Assembly (NCBI GenBank): GCA_036504075.1
Contig: DASXVX010000029.1
Location: 1 to 40,744 of the forward strand
Source of the DNA: DASXVX01 sp036504075
Lineage (GTDB): Bacteria; Bacillota; Sulfobacillia; Symbiobacteriales; Symbiobacteriaceae
Direction of reading: 5' to 3'
DNA length: 40,744 nt
Positions 1-8,027 of the stretch are shown here, piece after piece (the first letter of the stretch is position 1; each line of letters starts with the position of its first letter). Position numbers and translations under genes: made by a program. The notes below the pieces were generated by a model, which searched no databases, had not been told where the DNA came from, and saw only the letters and a list, made by a program, of their open reading frames with translations.

Positions 1-6
1 CCATTG

Positions 7-25
7 GGTGGGTCTCCTACCCACC
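7..25. other. short hairpin in the gene-free left end
   Basis: The first 399 bases carry no convincing gene on either strand. A perfect 7-bp stem (GGTGGGT, loop CTCCT, ACCCACC) lies at 7-25 and could be the terminator of a gene lying left of the window. An imperfect GC-rich fold around 98-145 is the only other structure seen besides the tandem repeat and promoter listed separately. Confidence 0.35.
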
Positions 26-192
26 AACTTCCACCACCGTCCCGGATGGCCCTTCATTCATGCAAATATGGCCTGCCATGTAGGTTTAGATAAACTGAGC
101 GCCCACGCCCTCTGGTGACCAGAAAGGGTGAGCGCCAACACCATACTCCCCGCATGTGCCCGGCTTAAGCCCCCCATATGCCCCCGATACGG

Positions 193-225
193 ACCCAATG
201 TGTCCCCAATGTGTCCCCAATGTGC
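193..225. repeat. 11-bp tandem repeat, three units
   Basis: Three adjacent 11-bp units read acccaatgtgt, ccccaatgtgt and ccccaatgtgc. The array lies in non-coding sequence upstream of the acyltransferase. A second array with the same 11-bp period but another sequence occurs at 15088-15170. The function is unknown. Confidence 0.75.
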
Positions 226-351
226 CCCTCTTCACGGCCCGCGCCCAAACGTGAACCCTGCACACCTCACCCAGAGTGGCCTCCCCGTTTAGACAGACTA
301 TTGCGGTGAGTGACCGGGTTGCATTCTTCTATACAGTCAAATCTTTTCGTG

Positions 352-357
352 TATAAT
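352..357 (+). promoter_or_regulatory. putative -10 element of the acyltransferase gene
   Basis: A perfect TATAAT hexamer lies 42 bases before the chosen TTG start. No good -35 hexamer sits at 16-18 bases, so this is a plausible but incomplete sigma-A promoter. The leader would be about 36 nucleotides. Confidence 0.4.
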
Positions 358-399
358 GATTTCGACCACTATTCATCATGCCCCACGAGGAGGCACACC

Positions 400-1548
400 T
401 TGAATAAGGCGGCACGAAATTATGCACTCGATTGGCTCCGCGTCGGGGGAACCATCGCGGTTCTCCTCTTCCACTCCGCCCGCTTCTTCGACAACGGCGA
501 CTGGCATGTCAAGAACCCGCTCCCGGACTACGGCCTCGATCTCTTCGCGACCATCCTCATTCAATGGCTCATGCCGCTCTTCTTCATCCTCTCCGGCGCA
601 GGCGCCTGGCTCGCCCTGGAACGCCAGTCCGCCGGCAAGTTTGCCGCCGGCAAGGTGCCCCGGCTGCTCATTCCCTTGCTCTTCGGCATCCTCGTGCTCT
701 CGCCGCCGCAGGTGTACCTGGAGCGGCTGACGCACCACCAGTTCGCCGGCAGTCTCTTCGCCTGGCTCCCGCACTACTTCGACGGCTTCTACGCCTTCGG
801 CGGCAACTTCGCCTGGATGGGGCTGCACCTCTGGTACCTGCTCGTCCTCCTGACCTGGTCGCTGGTCACGCTGCCGCTCTGCCTGTGGCTCAGGAAAGGG
901 GCGGCCCGCAGTCTGGCGGCGTTCCTGGCCCGCCCGGGCATGATCTTTCTGCTCGTCGTCCCCCTGGTGTTGGTCGAGAGCCTACTCAACCCCAACGCCC
1001 TCCTGGCTACCCAGCAGATGGGCGGCTGGAGTCCGCTGATGTACGTCCTGTTCTACCTCTACGGCTTTGTCCTGCTGGCCGACGACCGGCTTCCGCAGGC
1101 GGTGGCCCGCCTGTGGCCGGTGGCGGCGCTGTTGGCCGTGCTGATTCCGGCGTTCGTGGTTGTCAGCGGCCTGGACACGAGTTCGCCCTACCCGTCGCTG
1201 CGCTTCGTGCTGATGACCGGTCTGCGGAACCTCAACGCCATGTCGTGGCTGCTCGCCTTGATGGGTGTTGGGCTGCGGTTCCTCAACTTCCGCAACCGGT
1301 TCCTGGACGTGGCCGGCGAGGCGGTGCTCCCGTTCTACATGCTGCATCAGCCGGTCCTCTTGATCATCGGTTACTTCGTGGTCCAGTGGTCTTGGCCGGC
1401 GGGGGCGAAGTTCGGCTTCATCGCCCTCACGGCCCTGGTGGTCATTCTCACGATTTACGCCGGCCTGATCCGACCGTTCCGCATCTCACGCTTCCTCTTT
1501 GGAATGAAGGCGCAGCCGGCCGATGGGGCTCGGCGGGCCGCCGCATAA
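400..1548 (+). CDS. membrane acyltransferase family 3 protein (OafA/YrhL-like)
   Basis: A 382-residue polytopic membrane protein with about ten hydrophobic segments. It starts with the ALDWLRVGGTIAVLLFHSARF signature of acyltransferase family 3, in which a conserved Arg follows the first segment and a His (here in LLFHSAR) acts in acyl transfer. Members move acetyl or other acyl groups onto exported sugars, peptidoglycan or lipids; the substrate here is unknown. The reading frame is open from a GTG at 310, but TTG 400 is preferred: GAGGAGG lies 6 bases before it, and the family homology starts just after it. It is a single-gene unit, facing the leftward adenylyltransferase gene across a shared terminator. 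Confidence 0.8.
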   Translation: MNKAARNYALDWLRVGGTIAVLLFHSARFFDNGDWHVKNPLPDYGLDLFATILIQWLMPLFFILSGAGAWLALERQSAGKFAAGKVPRLLIPLLFGILVLSPPQVYLERLTHHQFAGSLFAWLPHYFDGFYAFGGNFAWMGLHLWYLLVLLTWSLVTLPLCLWLRKGAARSLAAFLARPGMIFLLVVPLVLVESLLNPNALLATQQMGGWSPLMYVLFYLYGFVLLADDRLPQAVARLWPVAALLAVLIPAFVVVSGLDTSSPYPSLRFVLMTGLRNLNAMSWLLALMGVGLRFLNFRNRFLDVAGEAVLPFYMLHQPVLLIIGYFVVQWSWPAGAKFGFIALTALVVILTIYAGLIRPFRISRFLFGMKAQPADGARRAAA

Positions 1549-1554
1549 AGATCG

Positions 1555-1587
1555 ACCGGGTCCGGGGGCTTATCCCCCGGACCCGGT
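1555..1587. terminator. bidirectional terminator hairpin
   Basis: A perfect 14-bp GC-rich stem (1555-1568 with 1574-1587) and a five-base loop lie between two convergent genes and can serve both. No long T run follows on either side. Confidence 0.75.
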
Positions 1588-1600
1588 CTGTCTCATGATC

Positions 1601-2359
1601 TCAGTCGTTGCGTTCCACGACCTCGCGAATGAACGCCAGCGTTTCGGCCAGGTCGTCGGGCTGGGTGTCATGGCGCCAGACAAGCGCCCGGTCGATCAGG
1701 TGCGCCCACTGCGGCATCGCAGCCTTGGCCCAGGACGCCGCCGCCGGCTTGGTGGCAATGGCGCCGGCCGCGAGGGTGTACTGGCACCGGCACATCGTGA
1801 GAATGCCGTACGCCTGAAAGTTGCGCTGGCGGAACCATTCCGGATTGTCAAGCCGGGCGCGCCAGTCCTCCCGCAGCAGGGTGGCAACCGCGTTCCGCAA
1901 CTCCGGCGGCGTTACCGGGTCAATCAGGGTCGCCGGCGGCGGGCCCCAGACGGTGACGCCCTGCTCCCGAATGATCCACCGCTGAACCACCCAGGCTTCA
2001 TCGTGATGGCAGATGCCGAAAGCCCAGGTCTCACCGATGGATGGATGGTGGCAGTCGTTCGGGTCGTGCCGGCGAATGGCTTCCCGCGGGATGTAGGACG
2101 CTTCCAGCCGGGCTGCCCACGGGTGGCCGGAGGCGCTGACTCGGGCGTGCAGTGCTTCCAGTTGCCGCAACCGGGATCCGGACACGGGTTCCGCCGTGAC
2201 TGCCAGCAAGTCGATGTCGCTGGCGTTGGGGGCGAAATCGCCCAGGGCAAGTGAACCCCCGAGGTAGACCCCCACAAGGCTTTCGCCAAGCACGTGGTGC
2301 TGCTGCTCCCACACCATGGTGACAAATTCATTGACCTCGGGGTAGGGGGTCGGCTGCAT
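1601..2359 (-). CDS. aminoglycoside adenylyltransferase-like nucleotidyltransferase (AadA/ANT type)
   Basis: A 252-residue protein. The N-terminal half has the polymerase-beta nucleotidyltransferase motif: GGS at residues 34-36, then the acidic pair in SDIDLL (Asp48, Asp50), which bind Mg-ATP. The all-helical C-terminal half resembles the DUF4111 domain of ANT(3'')/AadA enzymes, which adenylylate streptomycin or spectinomycin. Resistance is not shown by sequence; many chromosomal relatives are uncharacterised. GAGGAG directly abuts the ATG, an unusually short spacing, so initiation may be weak or a later start may be used. It stands alone and converges on the acyltransferase gene. Confidence 0.75.
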   Translation of the reverse strand: MQPTPYPEVNEFVTMVWEQQHHVLGESLVGVYLGGSLALGDFAPNASDIDLLAVTAEPVSGSRLRQLEALHARVSASGHPWAARLEASYIPREAIRRHDPNDCHHPSIGETWAFGICHHDEAWVVQRWIIREQGVTVWGPPPATLIDPVTPPELRNAVATLLREDWRARLDNPEWFRQRNFQAYGILTMCRCQYTLAAGAIATKPAAASWAKAAMPQWAHLIDRALVWRHDTQPDDLAETLAFIREVVERND

Positions 2360-2577
2360 CTCCTCGTCTCCTGTCGTGTGGTCCCGTCCGTGCCGACCGC
2401 GTCCTGCCGGGACCTGCTTTCATTAAACCCCAGCCCCCGCGCGAGGAGTCAGGGCCACCCGAAACGACTCTATTAACCAGAGACCTGTGACAGTGGTTCC
2501 GGGAGTGGAAACCCGAGTTGATCTCATGACCAGTTCTTCTGCGTCTTCTTATGTGGTACAACTGAGGGGAAGCATCA

Positions 2578-3489
2578 GTGCAGGGTTGTACCGGGTTATT
2601 TGGGGAACAGACATGGGGGCGATCGGTTATCTCCAAACCCAACCATCCCCTGTTTGACGACATCTCAAACTGGACTGTCACCGATATTCCGACTACCGGT
2701 GCCAGAGAGAAGTTCTGGGTGATCGATGAGCAGGGAACGCATTGGCTGTTCAAATTCACCCGTGAAAACACAGGTGAGCACTGGGCCGAATATCTGGCGT
2801 CCAAGCTGCTTGAAGTACTCGGCCTACCGGCTCCAGAAGTCAAAATGGCTTCCTACCAGGGAAGTGTCGGATCTCTCGTTAAGAAGTTTGTGAACACGGG
2901 CCCGGAGCAGTTCTTTGAAGGTGTCGACTTGCTGGAGGTGGGGGGACATAGCTCTGCGGCCAGACACCTCGACGCCTATACGCTTAACCGGATACGCCAC
3001 ATGCTCACGCCCATGGGACTGGCGTCTGAATTCCTGGCCATTCCACTCTTTGATGCCCTGGTCGGTCATGTCGACCGACATCCCGGTAACTGGGGCGTGA
3101 TACAGACTGTCGAAACAGGGGCCTACCGGTTGGCTCCGGTCTACGACAACTCTGCTTGTCTGGGAGCGGAGGTCCAGGAGGAGCGAATTGAACTCCTGTT
3201 GAAGGACCCGAATGCTTACCAGGCCTTCGTGTTCGGCCGGCCACGCACCCTCATTCGAATCGTGGCTGGTAACAAGGGGGCCAAGCATGTTGAGATTGCC
3301 GCATACATTGCCGAAAACCATCCGGAGCGTTTTGAAAGCATTTCGGAGAAACTGGAACTGCTCAATAGCTTGACCATTCGTGGCATTCTAGCTCCACTTG
3401 GCCAGATCCTTTCCGAATCACGGATCCGGTTTCTAACGAAATTACTCGAGGACCGGAGAGACGGTCTTCTGAGACTGAAACACAGGTGA
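2578..3489 (+). CDS. HipA-like kinase (small HipT/HipA_2 type)
   Basis: A 303-residue kinase-fold protein. Residues about 55-105 hold the ATP-binding Lys (WLFKF, Lys59), the E-Y-L-A-S-K helix and a Gly-rich segment. Residues 158-172 read FDALVGHVDRHPGNW, the HipA catalytic loop (Asp166, Asn171), and LAPVYDNS at 186-192 supplies the metal-binding Asp190. HipA toxins phosphorylate aminoacyl-tRNA synthetases; this protein is shorter than HipA (about 440) because the N-terminal HipA subdomain is absent. That subdomain appears instead in the next gene. The GTG start has an AGGGGAAG site. The stop overlaps a possible GTG start of the downstream gene, so the two are co-translated. No HipB-type helix-turn-helix gene is adjacent. 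Confidence 0.75.
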   Translation: MQGCTGLFGEQTWGRSVISKPNHPLFDDISNWTVTDIPTTGAREKFWVIDEQGTHWLFKFTRENTGEHWAEYLASKLLEVLGLPAPEVKMASYQGSVGSLVKKFVNTGPEQFFEGVDLLEVGGHSSAARHLDAYTLNRIRHMLTPMGLASEFLAIPLFDALVGHVDRHPGNWGVIQTVETGAYRLAPVYDNSACLGAEVQEERIELLLKDPNAYQAFVFGRPRTLIRIVAGNKGAKHVEIAAYIAENHPERFESISEKLELLNSLTIRGILAPLGQILSESRIRFLTKLLEDRRDGLLRLKHR

Positions 3490-3494
3490 TTAGA

Positions 3495-4211
3495 ATGACT
3501 GCTCAGGCCTGCGAGGATCTTCTTTTCATCTGGACGGACCCTGCGAACCGGCGCCGGAATGTGGTGGGGTGCCTGCAGAAGTGGCCGGCCCGATACACGT
3601 TTCGCTACGCCAAGAGCCTGCCAAGCACGGCGGGGACGAAATTCTGGGCCTTTCCGGCTTTCCCGGACATCACCCGAGTTTACGAATCCCAGGAGCTCTT
3701 TCCTGCTTTTGCACGCAGGCTGCCGGATTCATCCAGAACAGACTTTGGGAAATTCCTGAGTGCCTTTGGTCTGAAGCCGCCGGTGAGTTCATGGGACCTG
3801 CTGAAGGTATCTGGCGGTCGCCTGGCCACCGACACATTCGAGTTCGCGATCCCGCTGCAACGAAATGACGACCAAATCGCTTTCGACTTCTACGTCGCTG
3901 GATGGCAATACCACGGCGCACATGTTGATCCACAGGAGTACGCCGAAAGCGCCCGACTCAATATCGCACCAGAGGTAAGCAACCCGCACGACCCCCACGC
4001 ATTCTCTGTCATGACTACACAGGGACACAAGCTGGGATATGTCCCGGCTTTCTACGCTGAAACGTTAGCCCGGCTTCACGCCTCCGTCGAGGGACGGGTG
4101 GTCACTTTTAACCCGGAAGCGGGGCCGCGCGGCGCGCTCTTTGTCCGACTGACCGGGAAGCTGCCGCCCTCCGCCCACGCCGAAACGCTGGTTGACTGTT
4201 TCTGTAAGTGA
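3495..4211 (+). CDS. HIRAN-domain protein with HipA N-terminal-like region
   Basis: A 238-residue protein. Residues about 22-95 (FRYAKSLPSTAGTKF... then ELFPAFARRLPDSSRTDFGKF) look like the N-terminal subdomain of HipA, the part that is the separate HipS protein in HipBST systems. Residues about 131-218 form a HIRAN domain, with the typical NPHDPHAFSVMTTQGHKLGY core; HIRAN domains bind DNA ends or single strands in SNF2-type repair proteins. ATG 3495 is chosen because AGGTGA lies 5 bases upstream; GTG 3486, overlapping the kinase stop, is the alternative. A role as antitoxin or adaptor of the upstream kinase is inferred from the pairing. Confidence 0.65.
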   Translation: MTAQACEDLLFIWTDPANRRRNVVGCLQKWPARYTFRYAKSLPSTAGTKFWAFPAFPDITRVYESQELFPAFARRLPDSSRTDFGKFLSAFGLKPPVSSWDLLKVSGGRLATDTFEFAIPLQRNDDQIAFDFYVAGWQYHGAHVDPQEYAESARLNIAPEVSNPHDPHAFSVMTTQGHKLGYVPAFYAETLARLHASVEGRVVTFNPEAGPRGALFVRLTGKLPPSAHAETLVDCFCK

Positions 4212-4242
4212 AGACTTTCCGGTCCTGGGCGCCCATGAAAGG

Positions 4243-4264
4243 GGGCCGGCCTCATAGCCGGCCC
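4243..4264. terminator. bidirectional terminator hairpin
   Basis: An 8-bp stem GGGCCGGC/GCCGGCCC with a 6-base loop is followed by TCTTT on the plus strand and preceded by AAAG, giving a T tract on both strands. It separates the convergent HIRAN and pepT genes. Confidence 0.75.
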
Positions 4265-4280
4265 TCTTTGCGTGTCGCGC

Positions 4281-5528
4281 CTACTTCTCCTCCGCCCAGA
4301 GCCCCACCAGCCTGACCCCCATCGCCACCGCCTGCTCCATCCACTGGGCCGAGGCCCATTCCGTCCGGCTGTGGTAGCTCATGCCGCCGGTGAAGAGGTT
4401 CGGCGTCGGCAGCCCCATCTCCGAGAGCCGGGCGCCGTCCGTGCCGCCCCGAATGGCCCGCACCACCGGCTCGACCCCGATCTCCCGCACGGCCTGCAGG
4501 GCCAGCCGCATCACCCGCGGGTCCTGGTCGACCGCCGTCTTCATGTTCCGGTAGCCCCCGGTGACCGCCAGCTTGGTCCGGCAACCCGGGTACCGCTGCT
4601 CCAGGCCGGCCAGCAGCCCTTCCACGATCGCCTGCTTCTGGGCGATGCCTTCCGCCGTGAAGTCCCGCAGCAGGACCTTGACGGTCACTTCCTCCACGTT
4701 GCCGGAAATCGCATCCGGGTGGATGAAGCCTTCGTAGCCGGTTGTAGTCTCCGGCCGCATGTGCGCCGGGATCGCCCCGATCCATTCGGCGGCCAGGTGC
4801 AGGGCGTTGATCATGGCGCCCTTGGCGGTGCCCGTGTGAGCGCTCTTGCCGGTAATCGTAACCGCAAGATTCTGTGCGTTAAAGTTCTCGCTCTCCACCT
4901 CACCCAGGGCGCTCCCGTCGAAGGTGTAGGCTGCGGTGGCGTTAAAGGCGGCCACGTCCATGTGGATGACGCCCTTCCCCGTCTCCTCGTCCGGGGTAAA
5001 GCCGACCCGCAGGTCGCCGTGGGGCAGTTCGCGATTGCGGAGCAGCCGGCAGATGATCTCCATGACCTCGGCGACGCCGGCCTTGTCGTCGGCGCCCAGC
5101 AGCGTGGAGCCGTCTGACGTGATAATGTCGTGCCCCACGCACCGGAGCAGGGCCGGCTGGCTGGCGGGGCCGATCACCGGCCCGGCCGGCAAGGCGATGT
5201 CGCCGCCGGCGTACGCCTTGTGCACCAGGGGCTTGACGCCGTGGCCCGGCGTGCCGGGGTATGTATCGAAGTGGGCCAGCAGCCCGATGGCGGGCCGGTC
5301 CGCCACGTTGCCGGGCAGGGTGGCGGTGACAATGGCGTGCGCGTCCACGTGGATGTCCCGCAGGCCCAGGGCCTGCAGTTCGGCCTCCAGCAGGTGTGCC
5401 ATCTGCCACTGCTCGGGCGTGGACGGCACCCCGGGGCCATCGCCAGAGGGTGAGTCGACCTGGACATAGCGGAGCAGCTTGGAAACCACGCCTTCAGTCA
5501 AGAGCGTTTCACGGTTGGGGGCGTTCAT
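4281..5528 (-). CDS. pepT: peptidase T (tripeptide aminopeptidase)
   Basis: A 415-residue M20-family metallopeptidase that removes the N-terminal residue of tripeptides in the cytosol. Zinc and catalytic residues are visible: HFDTY (His86, Asp88), GADDKAG (Asp147), PDEETGKG (Glu181-Glu182), TFDGS, and the C-terminal GGMSYHSRTEW histidine. Length and motif order match PepT. The frame is open further upstream, but ATG 5528 is chosen because the family homology starts there and AGGAGG lies 12 bases before it. It is monocistronic, with a terminator hairpin shared with the HIRAN gene. Confidence 0.93.
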   Translation of the reverse strand: MNAPNRETLLTEGVVSKLLRYVQVDSPSGDGPGVPSTPEQWQMAHLLEAELQALGLRDIHVDAHAIVTATLPGNVADRPAIGLLAHFDTYPGTPGHGVKPLVHKAYAGGDIALPAGPVIGPASQPALLRCVGHDIITSDGSTLLGADDKAGVAEVMEIICRLLRNRELPHGDLRVGFTPDEETGKGVIHMDVAAFNATAAYTFDGSALGEVESENFNAQNLAVTITGKSAHTGTAKGAMINALHLAAEWIGAIPAHMRPETTTGYEGFIHPDAISGNVEEVTVKVLLRDFTAEGIAQKQAIVEGLLAGLEQRYPGCRTKLAVTGGYRNMKTAVDQDPRVMRLALQAVREIGVEPVVRAIRGGTDGARLSEMGLPTPNLFTGGMSYHSRTEWASAQWMEQAVAMGVRLVGLWAEEK

Positions 5529-5759
5529 AATGGTTGAGTTCCTCCTGATCGGAAAAGAGTCTCGCCGGTTTTCCAAAAGAGGTTCTTCCCGATTGAGCCC
5601 CTCGCTTCCTTCCGACCGGTTGATCCGTTTTCGCCCCCAGCTATGGCAGCAACCATATATTGCCAACACGCAAATCGGCCTGTAAAATCTGGCTATGCTG
5701 CGGAGGCAGTCTTGTCACCCCGCTCATAGTATGGCTCCTGTACGCCGACTTGCGCCTGA

Positions 5760-5948
5760 AGGAGGCGGCCCGGATGCACTGGCTGGTCCGGAGCCGCGCC
5801 GCTGCTGTACGGCAAAGGCCATTTTCCACCCATTCTCCACGCGTATCTCACCGCTGCGGGCTGGGAACATGTATACTTAATCGACGGGACCACGGCCGAG
5901 CTGTCGTCAGCCGTCGGTGCGGCTCGCATCTACGAACGAATGGGGTAA
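5760..5948 (+). pseudogene. C-terminal remnant of a GNAT acetyltransferase
   Basis: A 62-codon open stretch right after a TGA ends in AELSSAVGAARIYERMG, the usual C-terminal acetyl-CoA/substrate strand of GNAT enzymes (compare the ...RLYERMGF motif). It stops at TAA 5946-5948, six bases before the SMP-30 start. Upstream codons contain stops and no start site, so only the tail of the gene survives. The assignment rests on one motif. Confidence 0.35.
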
Positions 5949-5953
5949 CAATT

Positions 5954-6706
5954 ATGATCATTGCTACGGGACTTCAGTTTCCCAAGGGGCCGGCCTTTGG
6001 GACTGATGGCCGGCTCTATTGCTGCAATGTGAACGGCGGCAACGTGGTTCGCATCGAAGGGGATGGCATGGGCCATCGGGTGGCGGAATGTCCCCGCCCT
6101 AACGGGCTCGCCATCCACCCGCAAAACGGCGCCCTCTGGATCGCCGACTCCGGCGCCCGAGCCATTTTGCGCGTTCCCCTGACCGTCGAAGGGTTCGGCG
6201 CCCCGGTAGCCGTGACGCGCGTGGAACTGCTGGGACCGAACGACCTGGTTTTCGCCCCGGACGGCACGCTTTACTTTACTGACCCGCTGGGCTCCACGTT
6301 GGATAATCCGATCGGTTGCGTCTACCGACGGGCCAAGAACGGGCAGGTGGAAGAGCTTGCCGGCGGTCTCGCGTTCCCCAACGGCCTCGCTCTGGTTGGG
6401 GAGTCCCTGATCGTCGCGGAGACGCTGCGCAACCGGCTGATTCGGATTGACCTGGCGTCGAACGCCGTGACGGAGTTCTGCGCAGTGGGCCAGGGTCCGG
6501 ACGGCATCGCGCTGGGGTCGGACGGACGGCTCTACGTCGCGCTGTACCGGGAAGCCTGCGTGGCCGTGGTCACCCCGAACGGGCGGGTGGAGCGGAAGCT
6601 CCCCGTACAGGACGAACACCCGACCAACTGCTGCGTGTCCGATTCCAGTCTGTTCGTGACGCTGGCGGCCACCGGTCGCATCGAGAAGATCGCGCTGGAG
6701 GGATAA
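5954..6706 (+). CDS. SMP-30/gluconolactonase-like beta-propeller protein
   Basis: A 250-residue six-bladed-propeller protein related to SMP-30 and lactonases, with repeated FAPDGTLYFTD-type and GSDGRLYVA-type blades. Expected metal ligands are partly present: Asn in GPNDLVF (Asn96), Asn in FPNGLAL (Asn143) and Asp in GPDGIAL. The usual Glu of the first strand (EGP) is Lys here (FPKGP, Lys11), which should weaken or abolish divalent-metal hydrolysis. The protein is somewhat shorter than typical (280-300). ATG 5954 is the first start matching the family; the Shine-Dalgarno is weak (GGGGT). It stands alone, and the function is uncertain. Confidence 0.65.
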   Translation: MIIATGLQFPKGPAFGTDGRLYCCNVNGGNVVRIEGDGMGHRVAECPRPNGLAIHPQNGALWIADSGARAILRVPLTVEGFGAPVAVTRVELLGPNDLVFAPDGTLYFTDPLGSTLDNPIGCVYRRAKNGQVEELAGGLAFPNGLALVGESLIVAETLRNRLIRIDLASNAVTEFCAVGQGPDGIALGSDGRLYVALYREACVAVVTPNGRVERKLPVQDEHPTNCCVSDSSLFVTLAATGRIEKIALEG

Positions 6707-6939
6707 CCAGGCGGGCACCGGTTGTGGAGGCGGCCATCTGAAAGTGGCGCTCTCCACCCCCGACGCCCTGGACTCGCCGGCGTGGTGCCGGCGGACTGCG
6801 ACCTGGCCGTCGCGCAAGACGTGGCTGTTTGCTGCGGCGCCCTGGCGCCCGCGGAAATCCCGCAGGCCCGGGCGGCGAGGGGCCGGCCAACCTGGCCGAG
6901 TACATGCGGGGGGGGGGCGCCCTGGGCGGCGGCATCTGC

Positions 6940-6986
6940 AAAAAAACGCTTCGAGGCTGTCGTGCTTCCGGGGCGTTTCGGTTTTT
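6940..6986. repeat. degenerate copy of a terminator-type repeat
   Basis: An A7 run, a decayed stem (AAACGC.../...GCGTTT) and cggTTTTTc match the perfect terminator at 7401-7447 over the whole stem-loop and several flanking bases. No intact gene ends here. The surrounding 6707-7400 shows no supportable gene, only fragments and a ten-G run at 6908-6917. Confidence 0.6.
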
Positions 6987-7084
6987 CGGTGGGGGAGTGA
7001 CCGCTGGCGCTTCGATCCAGGGCCGCCGCCGGTTTCCAATCCGTATGCTGCCGTTAAAAACACACGCTCTGGGCACCCTAATAA

Positions 7085-7270
7085 GGGTGAGCGAGGGGAG
7101 CCGCTACGTACCAGGGACCTGGAACGTATGGGGTGGTTCTATCTGAAAAGAAGCTGCAAGGTGAACCTGATAAGTTCGGACAAGATGACAGCCAGGATGG
7201 TCCTGCGAACCCACTTTGGCAGCATGGAGACTCACCTCATTTCGGAGGCCGAGTCTCCCCGCGCTCACCC
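7085..7270. other. possible structured element bounded by 16-bp inverted repeats
   Basis: GGGTGAGCGAGGGGAG (7085-7100) is complementary, with one mismatch, to CTCCCCGCGCTCACCC (7255-7270). A second stem, GGAGACTC (7226-7233) with GAGTCTCC (7251-7258), nests inside. The element could be a folded RNA or the remains of a small non-autonomous mobile element. No known RNA family was recognised and no gene lies inside. Confidence 0.35.
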
Positions 7271-7304
7271 AAATTATACCAAACGAACGCGTGTGCGTGA
7301 CAAA

Positions 7305-7332
7305 GAACCGCTCGACAAATTTCGAGCGGTTC
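7305..7332. terminator. terminator-like hairpin
   Basis: A perfect 11-bp stem (GAACCGCTCGA at 7305-7315 with TCGAGCGGTTC at 7322-7332) and a 6-base loop. On the minus strand a TTTG follows. It lies in gene-free sequence downstream of the broken leftward gene. Confidence 0.5.
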
Positions 7333-7400
7333 TGCTGTATCCGGGAAAGCTCCGCCAGATCACCGGAGCGCCGTCGCGGCGACGAGCGCCTGACATCGGC

Positions 7401-7447
7401 AAAAAACGCTCCGGAGGCCGTCGTGCCTCCGGAGCGTTTCGGTTTTT
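7401..7447. terminator. perfect bidirectional rho-independent terminator
   Basis: A 15-bp perfect stem (7404-7418 with 7425-7439), six-base loop, T5 on the plus strand and T6 on the minus strand. It is the intact sister of the repeat at 6940-6986 and probably ends the leftward broken gene at 7454-7900. Confidence 0.8.
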
Positions 7448-7453
7448 CGATGG

Positions 7454-7900
7454 TGGAGCGTCCGCCGGCGCCAGGCCTGTCCGTCCGGCTTTGCTACAGC
7501 CTGGTGCTGGTCGCCCGCTGCGGCCTTCTGGTCGGCCTGCGTGGCGGTCTCTTCCTTCAGGTTCAACTTGCGCAGCGGACGAAAGAGGCTGAACTCGGCG
7601 CTGTTGAGCGCCCCGTAGAGCCGGACGAGCACGGCGCCCTTTTCGCCTTCGGTCGTCTTGAAGATGCTCACTTCGCCGGTCTCAACGTTGGTCGAGGTCT
7701 TGATGTGGCTGATCACGCCGCCCCACGCTTCCTGCATGTCCGACCAGAGGGGTGCGGTGATGTACAAAAGGTTGTCACGCAGGTGGCCTTCCTTGGGGGA
7801 AAGGAGTTCGCCGCGGTCCTCGGTGTCCCATTGCAGATTGGGAATAGGAGTTGGCCAATCCGGCCATAACGGTTGTCGAGGAGCTTGAAAAGCTCCTGGG
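7454..7900 (-). pseudogene. frameshifted gene of unknown function
   Basis: Two frames join around 7850: one reads RTQELFKLLDNRYGRI, the next DTEDRGELLSPKEGHL, then MQEAWGGVISHIKTSTNVET and LYGALNSAEFSLFRPLRKLN. The second frame runs on through the terminator at 7401-7447 without a stop, so the C-terminus is also disturbed. I do not recognise the family. A 105-bp piece of it (7634-7738) recurs at 12104-12208. No start codon with a ribosome site was found. Confidence 0.4.
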
Positions 7901-8027
7901 TACGGAACTGCGATGGGCTACGTACAAGCGATAGCCAACAGGCACACACGAAGCCTGGGAAAATCCCGATAACTTTTGATGCTTGGACCGGCACGATAGC
8001 CGCGGGCAAAAAACAGATGCCAGAAGG

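Noticed and set aside
310..399. GTG start giving a longer acyltransferase
   Set aside because: The likely -10 box at 352-357 lies inside it, while TTG 400 has an excellent ribosome site.
6722..6930. Possible coding remnant containing a ten-G run (6908-6917) that might act in phase variation
   Set aside because: No frame on either side of the run gives a recognisable protein, so there is nothing for slippage to switch.
7120..7145. T-box-like GGGTGG motif in the 7.1 kb gene-free region
   Set aside because: The surrounding bases do not match the conserved T-box sequence, and no synthetase or amino-acid gene follows.
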